From: Acidobacteriota bacterium
GTDB lineage: Bacteria; Acidobacteriota; UBA890
Direction of reading: 5' to 3'
Assembly: GCA_030609765.1 (NCBI GenBank)
Contig: JAUWTE010000117.1
Span: forward strand, 1 to 8,105
Length of the DNA stretch: 8,105 nucleotides
Both the position numbers and the translations under genes were made by a program. Under the pieces are notes generated by a model that was given only the letters and a program-made list of their open reading frames with translations, did no database searches and was not told the origin of the DNA. Positions 1 through 5,285 of the stretch are shown in pieces; the first letter of the stretch is position 1; every line of letters starts with the position of its first letter.

Positions 1-1065
1 CAAGATCGGGAAATCGAAGAAATCGGTATACATCTCGGTCATTCCCCGGCCCAACCACGCACCGATCCCGATGCCCAGTGCGGTTCCGAGGATCGTGATC
101 AACATCGCCCACTTCACGAAGTGCCCCGCAACGGCCGTGTTCGAGTAACCGACAGCCTTGAGCACGGCGATCTCCTCACGCTGAACCGAGACCATGCGCG
201 AGAGCACGACGTTGAGCAGGAACGCTGCCACCATCAGGAAGATGATGGGGATCGACTCACCCATCGTCTCGAGCCCCGCCATCTCGTTGGTGATATAGAA
301 GTGCGACGGCTGCAGGCTGCGGGAAATCGCGCCCATGCCACCGTAGGGAGCCAGAAGATCATCGAGCCTGTCGATGACCTCCTCCTCCGACGCACCGCGC
401 ATGAGAGTGAGCACGACGTCGTTGAAGCCACCTTCCATGTCGAAGGCGGCCGCCAGGGCGCGCCGGTTCATCCACATCACGCCGAAGCGTTTGTCGTCCG
501 GCAGGATCTCACCGGGCCGAACGCTGTAGATGTACTCGGGCGTCAGCGCCAGGCCGACGATCTCCAGCTCGCGGCGCCGCCCGTTGATCACCGCGGCAAT
601 CTTGTCGCCGGTGCCGAGCCCATGAGCGAAGGCGAAGTTCTCGGCCACGATTACCTCGTCGGACTTGCCGGGCTCGATCCATCGCCCCTGGCGCAGGAAC
701 AGATCGTTGAGAATGGGGCGCCGCACCTCGGGAATTCCGATCAGCCGGCCAACCGCCGGCTCGGAAAATCCCTCGATATCAATGGTGACATCCGCGACGA
801 CCCGGGTCTCGGAATGTGCGACGCCAGGAATCTCGCTGATCTGGGGCTCCAAGCGGATCGGCGCTCTGCGCGCCGAAGCGAAAACGTCGGCGAAGCGATA
901 GCGATCGTAGTAGGTCTGCTGGGTGACAGACAGCGAGTCGAATGTGGAAAGCATCAGCACGTACAGCGCCACTCCCGCACCGATCACCAGGGCGATGGCA
1001 ATCGCCTGCCCCTTGATCTTCCAGAGCTCCCGAATGAGCTTGCGGTCGAGCGGCGAGAGCTTCAT
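1..1065 (-). CDS. FtsX/MacB-type ABC transporter permease (partial, C-terminus outside window)
   Basis: The reading frame is open for 355 codons from the ATG at 1065 to the window edge without a stop, so the C-terminal part is missing. It begins MKLSPLDRKLIRELWK, followed by a first membrane helix (about residues 20-42) and a long extracytoplasmic region (about 45-265). Two more helices follow (about 271-291 and 317-338). Between them lies the FtsX-like cytoplasmic loop REEIAVLKAVGYSNTAV (297-313), the hallmark that couples such permeases to a LolD-type ATPase. Family members of this style are often about 800 residues with two FtsX domains; that a second domain exists here is inference. An AGGAG ribosome site (1076-1080) lies 10 nt before the ATG. 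The gene starts 69 bp after the stop of the ATPase gene, so it should be co-transcribed with it. It probably moves a hydrophobic substrate or lipoprotein across or out of the inner membrane; the substrate cannot be read from sequence. Confidence 0.9.
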   Translation of the reverse strand, partial: MKLSPLDRKLIRELWKIKGQAIAIALVIGAGVALYVLMLSTFDSLSVTQQTYYDRYRFADVFASARRAPIRLEPQISEIPGVAHSETRVVADVTIDIEGFSEPAVGRLIGIPEVRRPILNDLFLRQGRWIEPGKSDEVIVAENFAFAHGLGTGDKIAAVINGRRRELEIVGLALTPEYIYSVRPGEILPDDKRFGVMWMNRRALAAAFDMEGGFNDVVLTLMRGASEEEVIDRLDDLLAPYGGMGAISRSLQPSHFYITNEMAGLETMGESIPIIFLMVAAFLLNVVLSRMVSVQREEIAVLKAVGYSNTAVAGHFVKWAMLITILGTALGIGIGAWLGRGMTEMYTDFFDFPIL

Positions 1066-1134
1066 GACGACGGCTCTCCTGCCTCTGTGACTAGCACTGG
1101 CTCCAACCGTGGCCCAATCACTGAATCTCCTCCC

Positions 1135-1872
1135 CTACCACTGGATTTCCTTCGCGGCGACGCGGGTCTCATTGCGCCGGTCGCCAACAATTTGCCCATC
1201 CGCCAGGGTCAGCACCCGGTCGGCCATGGCGGCGATCGCGGCGTTGTGAGTGATTACCGCCAGCGTGGTGTCGAGCTCGTCGTTGACGTGCTCTAGAGCC
1301 TCGAGCACGACGACGCCGGAGGTGATGTCGAGCGCACCCGTTGGTTCGTCGCACAGCAGTACATCCGGTTGCTTGGCGATGGCTCGCGCAATGGCTACCC
1401 GCTGCTGCTCACCACCGGAGAGCTGGGCAGGAAAGTGATCCATTCGCTCGCTCAGGCCGACGAGGTCGAGAGCGCGTTCCGGCGTCATCGGATTGCGGGA
1501 AATCTCGGTGACCAGCTCCACGTTTTCACGGGCCGTGAGGCTCGGGATCAGGTTGTAGAACTGAAACACGAACCCGACGCTCCGTCGCCGGTAGCGAGTG
1601 AGCTCGCTTTCCTCCGCCGTCGTGAGCTCCTGGTCGAGGTAGAAGACGCGGCCCGCGGTCGGCGTGTCGAGCCCGCCCAGAATGTTCAGCAGCGTCGACT
1701 TCCCACTCCCCGAGTGACCGAGGAGCACGAGAAACTCGCCGCGCACAAGGTCGAGATCCACGCCGCGCAGCGCATGCACCTGGACCTCGCCCATCGGGTA
1801 GATCTTGGTCACGCCTTGGGCACGAAAGACGGGTAGCCCATTGTCCATCTGCGGGTCCTTCACGGTCTGCAT
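1135..1872 (-). CDS. LolD/MacB-family ABC transporter ATP-binding protein
   Basis: A complete 245-residue ATPase, the usual length for LolD/MacB-type subunits. All catalytic motifs are present: Walker A GHSGSGKST (52-60), Q-loop FVFQFYNL (Q104), ABC signature LSGGEQQR (151-158), Walker B VLLCDEP (171-177) with catalytic Glu176, and the H-loop histidine in ITHN (H209). It should therefore be active and drive the FtsX-type permease encoded just downstream. I chose the ATG at 1870-1872 because it overlaps the upstream stop as TGATG and has GGAG (1880-1883) 7 nt before it. In-frame TTG and GTG codons at 1878 and 1875 would lengthen the protein by only two residues, and Met9 is another possible start. 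The overlap implies translational coupling to the preceding gene. Inference: together with the permease, and perhaps a periplasmic adaptor beyond the window, this forms an efflux or lipoprotein-release transporter. Confidence 0.95.
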   Translation of the reverse strand: MQTVKDPQMDNGLPVFRAQGVTKIYPMGEVQVHALRGVDLDLVRGEFLVLLGHSGSGKSTLLNILGGLDTPTAGRVFYLDQELTTAEESELTRYRRRSVGFVFQFYNLIPSLTARENVELVTEISRNPMTPERALDLVGLSERMDHFPAQLSGGEQQRVAIARAIAKQPDVLLCDEPTGALDITSGVVVLEALEHVNDELDTTLAVITHNAAIAAMADRVLTLADGQIVGDRRNETRVAAKEIQW

Positions 1873-2138
1873 CACCAAACTCCAGGTATCAGTCGGTAGC
1901 GCACCCGACCGGCATACTCAACGTAGCCCTCGAGCTCCTCCTGCAGGAGTCGGTCCTCGAGTGCTGTGCGCACCAGCAGAGTTGCCAGGCTCACGAGGGC
2001 CAGCAGCAGGGCCCACAACGAGAACGCGGTTCCCAAAAGATAGAAACCGAAGGCCGCGACCGATACCCACAGCGGGATCGAAGACCAGTGGAAGCGGCCG
2101 TAGTCCATGCCGGCTCCGCTTTGACCTGTGTTTTTCAT
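1872..2138 (-). CDS. Truncated isoprenylcysteine carboxyl methyltransferase-like membrane protein (catalytic core missing)
   Basis: From the ATG at 2138 this encodes 88 residues. The C-terminal half, with RTALEDRLLQEEL, GYVEYAGRVRYRL and IPGVW, closely resembles the C-terminus of bacterial ICMT/phospholipid-methyltransferase-like proteins. The start (MDYGRFHWSSIPLW plus one helix) resembles their third-helix region. Full-length relatives are about 200 or more residues, with two further N-terminal helices and a central GPY...RHPxYxG block for S-adenosylmethionine binding. Both are absent here, and the two flanks join in frame near the segment LLGTAFSLW. It therefore cannot be a normal methyltransferase. 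It may be a decaying gene kept for coupling, or a small membrane protein with a new role. I prefer the 2138 start because AGGTGG (2146-2151) sits 7 nt upstream. The alternative ATG at 2174 adds 12 unconvincing residues and lacks a good ribosome site. The TGA stop overlaps the ATPase start. Confidence 0.72.
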   Translation of the reverse strand: MKNTGQSGAGMDYGRFHWSSIPLWVSVAAFGFYLLGTAFSLWALLLALVSLATLLVRTALEDRLLQEELEGYVEYAGRVRYRLIPGVW

Positions 2139-2182
2139 CGCCCTTCCACCTGGGGGCGAAGGGTCTTTGCCCATCGGCCGCC

Positions 2183-2205
2183 TACCGACCGACCGTCGGT
2201 CGGTA
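2183..2205. promoter_or_regulatory. Perfect 23-bp palindromic operator (probable TetR-family site)
   Basis: The left arm TACCGACCGAC (2183-2193) and right arm GTCGGTCGGTA (2195-2205) are exact inverted complements around one central base. Each arm repeats the tetramer ACCG/CGGT. Symmetric sites of this size just at a promoter are typical of TetR/AcrR-family dimers that repress efflux operons. The site lies immediately downstream of the proposed -10 on the minus strand, where binding would block initiation of the transporter operon. No regulator gene is in the window, so the TetR assignment is inference. A 5'-end RNA hairpin is an alternative role; there is no T-tract, so it is not an intrinsic terminator. 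Confidence 0.75.
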
Positions 2206-2212
2206 CACTTAG

Positions 2213-2242
2213 AAAGTACTCCTTTTCAGGTACTAGCGTCAA
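2213..2242 (-). promoter_or_regulatory. Candidate sigma70-type promoter of the ABC-transporter operon
   Basis: On the minus strand, TTGACG (2242-2237, five of six matches to TTGACA) is followed 18 bp later by TACTTT (2218-2213, three of six matches to TATAAT). The predicted start, near 2206, falls at the edge of the 23-bp palindrome. The -10 is weak, but the position just upstream of the operon and abutting an operator supports the call. Confidence 0.5.
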
Positions 2243-2257
2243 GTTTGAGGTGCCTGG

Positions 2258-2716
2258 CTAGATGGGCACGACCCCAGAGGTCATGAGGCCAACGTAGTGC
2301 CATAGGAGTGCCACGACCGCCACTCCCGCCACCGAGAGGAGAACTGCCCTCCCCTCGACAATGTACCCGAGGGCCGCGGCCCGATCACCGAAGACCATTT
2401 TCGGCTGGCCGAGCACCCAGACCCCTGGCGGAGGTATCTGTCGATTCAAAATGACGCGCTTCGACATGCGAACCGTGTAGGCTGCCGTGGCCAGGGCGAG
2501 AGCGCCCATGACGGCGCCCAGCACTCGCAGCGCCAGCCCGGCGCGGAGAATGGCCGCCTCGGGGGACGTCGTGGCTAGGATGTTGAGGCTCTGGAGGAAT
2601 AACTGGGTGGCGTAAATCAACCCCCAGCAGAACAGCAGGATCAGCAGTGTAGAAATCCCGGCGCCGACCCACACGTATGGGCCATGAAAGGTCCTGATTC
2701 CATGTTCGTCGATCAT
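2258..2716 (-). CDS. Hypothetical three-helix membrane protein
   Basis: I do not recognise a named family. The 152-residue product has three clear hydrophobic helices (about residues 15-43, 59-81 and 122-145). A basic and proline-rich loop (about 83-120) contains MSKRVILNRQIPPPGVW and LGQPKMVFGDRAA, and looks like the most constrained part. It lacks a signal peptide and cysteine or metal motifs. The only sensible start is the ATG at 2714-2716. Its GAGG lies directly against the start codon, so initiation may be weak or leaderless. It points the same way as the transporter operon and ends 119 bp before that operon's first gene, with no terminator visible between. Read-through is therefore possible, although a separate promoter lies in the gap. 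Its role is unknown. Confidence 0.75.
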   Translation of the reverse strand: MIDEHGIRTFHGPYVWVGAGISTLLILLFCWGLIYATQLFLQSLNILATTSPEAAILRAGLALRVLGAVMGALALATAAYTVRMSKRVILNRQIPPPGVWVLGQPKMVFGDRAAALGYIVEGRAVLLSVAGVAVVALLWHYVGLMTSGVVPI

Positions 2717-2947
2717 CCTCGAGCATCCCGGGTTGACGCGCCCCTCCCTCGCCGTCAGATAGCGGGTGAGAAGTGCAGGCTATCGCATTACCGCCCGTCC
2801 GATCCTCCCCTATCTGTCTGTGCCGTGTTCTCCTCATTCCAGGAGGTAGCAGGCCGTGGTGGAAATGTGATGGGCACTTGAGCCGGATCGCCCAGCTTGT
2901 CACCATGTCTATATCCGTACCCGTTCATTTGCGGCGGCGGGGTCCCC

Positions 2948-2967
2948 AGTGCGGCTCAGTGCCGCTA
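2948..2967 (+). repeat. Tandem 10-bp imperfect repeat forming a hairpin in the leader of the VWA gene
   Basis: CAGTGCGGCT (2948-2957) is followed directly by CAGTGCCGCT (2958-2967), differing at one base. Because of that difference, GCGGC (2951-2955) pairs with GCCGC (2961-2965) around a 5-nt loop. The unit ends about 25 nt before the ribosome site of the VWA-domain gene. Confidence 0.5.
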
Positions 2968-2992
2968 CGGCCGTGCAAGTCTGAAGGTAATT

Positions 2993-2998
2993 GAGGAG
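2993..2998 (+). promoter_or_regulatory. Ribosome binding site that fixes a GTG start
   Basis: GAGGAG lies 7 nt before the GTG at 3006-3008, ideal spacing. The longer alternative start (TTG at 2991) would overlap this site and has no ribosome site of its own. The GTG start also gives a cleaner signal peptide. Confidence 0.8.
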
Positions 2999-3005
2999 TC
3001 TCGTC

Positions 3006-5285
3006 GTGGCCTGCCGTTCCTGGCGTTTTGCGCTCGCTCTTTTCCTGCTGCTGTCCATCCCTGCCGTTTCCGCTCAGCAGCGACCGGTCTTCCAAGCAAC
3101 CGTTGCCCAGGTCCGCGTCGATGTAATCGTCACCGATGGCGACGGCAACTTCATTCGCAACCTGTCACTCGAGGATTTCACCCTTTACGAGGATGACGAG
3201 GCGCAGGAGATCCTCTCGGTTCAGCTTGTCGACCTGAGTGAAGGGACCGTGCTCCGCCTCGGCCAGCCGGCCGTGCCCGTCGCGATCGCCGCGGAAGGAG
3301 TTGCGGCCGATCCTGCCCCCACCACAGAGCACGCCCCCACGGCTGCGCCCCTGGCCACTGAGGAAGTGCCCGGCGCCGCGACTGAAGCCGACCTTGCCGC
3401 GACAGACCTGGGCGCTGTGATCTACATCATCGATGGGCCCAGTATCAGCGAGATGACCAAGAATCGCTTCACCCTCGCCTGGTCATCACTACTCGATCAG
3501 ACGGAGCGCCTCAGCGTCCCGCACGCCGCTTACATGATCAGTGGCGTTGGCCGCATCGAGGAGCTCTCGCCGCTCACGATGAACATGGAGCGGATGCGGG
3601 AAGCAGTGCGAAAACTCGAGAACGAGCCCCTCCTCGACCTCTCGTTGCAGCGCCGGCTGGTGGACTTCTACAACTACATGGCGGCCGAGCAGAGCCTCAC
3701 CGCAGGCATTGCGGGGGAAGATGGCGGCGGAGCATCCCCACAGGGCAACGAGCCTGTGTCCGCGGCGGTGGCGGAGGCTCAGGCGGAAGAGCAACGGGAG
3801 CTGGCCCGCAGTCTCTACACCCTCGAAATCCTCACCAGCTTCTGTGACGCCCTGGCCGCTCGTGGCGGGCGGACCGCTCTGGTCTGGGTTACCACGGGAG
3901 TCAAGACCACCCAAGGGGGACCGTTCACCATCCTGGCCAGCAACGAAGACCGCGCGAGTTTGACGCTCGGCATTCCCGACCCCCGTGCCATGAAGCAGAT
4001 GGAGCATCTTCAGCACGCGGCCAACAGCTCGAGCGTCAGCATCTACGCTATCGACCCGACGCCGATTAACCAGGTGCGAGGGATGGCTGTCGACGCTGGA
4101 ATTCAGACCGTCTCGGAGGCTGATTTCGCCAGTGGCCGATCAGGCTCGGCACGACTGAGCTCGATCGAAATGGACTATGCGGTTACAGGGCTCCGCGACG
4201 GCATGATCGACGCGGCGGCGGAAACCGGGGGACAGGCGATCATCGGCGCCACCGATCTCGCGGAAGCCGTGCAGACGATTGAATCCGACACGGGCCGTTT
4301 CTACCTGGTCACCTATGCCGCGCCGCTCCCTGAAGGGGACGGCGAGTATCACGAGATCCGCGTCGAAGTGCGCCGCCCAGACGCCGACGTGCGTGCCCGC
4401 AAGGGCTATGTGGACCTGGCTGTTGAGGAAGTGCAGCAGCGGCTGGTGATGGCGGCGCTGGCTCTACCGGGCACCGTGACGGGGCTGCCGGTGCACGCCG
4501 AGGTATTCAGGATATGGGGCTGGGGTGAGAGAAAAACCCTGGTGCTGGCTACCTCTATCGAGGCATGGAAAGTCAACACAGGTTTCCGCGCCGACGGGAC
4601 TCTGGGAGCCTCACTGCGGGTCCATGTCACGGTGACTGACCAGGACGGCGAGCTCATCGAGAGAGCCGATGACGACCTATCGGCGCGCGCCAGGGCCCAG
4701 GATTTGACCAGCGAGGCAGGTGATCAGCCGGGGGCTGGCATGGTCGTGTATCGCAATGGGTGGATGCTCGACCCAGGAACCTACGATGTCCACGTGGCGC
4801 TCCTCGACGAGATCGCCGGCGAGATCGGGGCAACAAGCCTGGAGGTGGAGATCCCCGAGGTCGAGGAGGGCTGGCGTACCAGCGACCTCATGCTGGTGAC
4901 GACAGATTCGTCGATCTACGCCTACCCGATACCCAATGGAAGATTCGTAGCCGGGCAGAAGGTCGGTGCCTACATCGAGGTGAAGGATGGCAAGCAGCCC
5001 CAGATCGGAGGCAGGCTTCTCGAGGCGCAAAGAGGCGGAGCCGAAGGCAGCGATCAGGCCATGCCTCGCACTCTCCGGGTCCTGCCTGCCCAGCGCTTGA
5101 GCACGAAGGGACCGGCGACCTACAGCGGCAGCCTGCAGCTACCCGAGAACTTGACCCCGGGGAAATACACGCTCGAAATTGTCGTCAGCGACCAGGCTGC
5201 CGGCGAGGAGCGCACGTTCCTCGTGCCGATCGAGGTGCTGCGCCCGCACTATGCCGCTGATGGCGGCTTCATCGGATCCAGCTAG
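3006..5285 (+). CDS. Secreted VWFA-related (acidobacterial-type) domain protein
   Basis: From the GTG start the product is 759 residues. A Sec signal peptide (residues 1-23, hydrophobic FALALFLLLSIPAV, cleavage after VSA) indicates export. Next comes the N-terminal beta-domain seen in VWFA-related proteins (about 31-77: VRVDVIVTDGDGNFIRNL, DFTLYEDDEAQEI). An Ala/Pro/Thr-rich linker follows (about 95-133). The VWA-like core spans about 135-435, with strand GAVIYIID, LVWVTTGV (292-299), VSIYAIDP (344-351), ETGGQAI and GRFYLVTYAA. The closing ARKGY motif is at 464-468. The metal-binding DxSxS motif is not intact: the first strand ends IIDGPSIS, so divalent-metal adhesion cannot be assumed. A long beta-rich C-terminal region (about 480-745) has no family I can name. 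It probably works in the periplasm or on the cell surface in protein binding; the partner is unknown. Its stop codon interlocks with that of the convergent HEAT gene. Confidence 0.9.
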   Translation: MACRSWRFALALFLLLSIPAVSAQQRPVFQATVAQVRVDVIVTDGDGNFIRNLSLEDFTLYEDDEAQEILSVQLVDLSEGTVLRLGQPAVPVAIAAEGVAADPAPTTEHAPTAAPLATEEVPGAATEADLAATDLGAVIYIIDGPSISEMTKNRFTLAWSSLLDQTERLSVPHAAYMISGVGRIEELSPLTMNMERMREAVRKLENEPLLDLSLQRRLVDFYNYMAAEQSLTAGIAGEDGGGASPQGNEPVSAAVAEAQAEEQRELARSLYTLEILTSFCDALAARGGRTALVWVTTGVKTTQGGPFTILASNEDRASLTLGIPDPRAMKQMEHLQHAANSSSVSIYAIDPTPINQVRGMAVDAGIQTVSEADFASGRSGSARLSSIEMDYAVTGLRDGMIDAAAETGGQAIIGATDLAEAVQTIESDTGRFYLVTYAAPLPEGDGEYHEIRVEVRRPDADVRARKGYVDLAVEEVQQRLVMAALALPGTVTGLPVHAEVFRIWGWGERKTLVLATSIEAWKVNTGFRADGTLGASLRVHVTVTDQDGELIERADDDLSARARAQDLTSEAGDQPGAGMVVYRNGWMLDPGTYDVHVALLDEIAGEIGATSLEVEIPEVEEGWRTSDLMLVTTDSSIYAYPIPNGRFVAGQKVGAYIEVKDGKQPQIGGRLLEAQRGGAEGSDQAMPRTLRVLPAQRLSTKGPATYSGSLQLPENLTPGKYTLEIVVSDQAAGEERTFLVPIEVLRPHYAADGGFIGSS

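Larger units (their letters stand above)
2717..3005. other. Divergent intergenic region
   Basis: About 290 bp separate two genes transcribed away from each other, so this must hold both promoters, but no convincing -35/-10 pair stands out on either strand. It holds a short inverted repeat, GATAGC (2758-2763) with GCTATC (2779-2784). Near the plus-strand gene it also holds a GC-rich, repeat-containing leader (described separately) and the palindromes GGGGTCCCC (2939-2947) and ACGGCCGT (2967-2974). No riboswitch consensus that I know fits. Confidence 0.5.

Noticed and set aside
121..1296. A 391-codon open frame on the plus strand
   Set aside because: It is antisense to the permease and ATPase genes, whose motifs are unmistakable. 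Its translation is rich in His/Arg/Asp without any domain, as expected for the reverse strand of GC-rich coding DNA.
2183..2205. Palindrome as an intrinsic terminator
   Set aside because: No T-tract follows on either strand, and a promoter directly precedes it on the minus strand.
2841..2870. AGGAGG followed by GTG GTG GAA ATG TGA, a possible four-codon leader peptide
   Set aside because: Too short to support, and no attenuator structure follows.
2385..2906. 173-codon minus-strand frame overlapping the three-helix protein
   Set aside because: Composition is Arg/His-rich and without helices, while the overlapping frame has three clean membrane segments.
2991..2993. TTG as start of the VWA gene
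   Set aside because: It overlaps the GAGGAG ribosome site; GTG at 3006 has ideal spacing.
3489..4016. Minus-strand open frame inside the VWA gene
   Set aside because: Antisense shadow of a strongly supported coding region, with no recognisable domain and no ribosome site that I could see.
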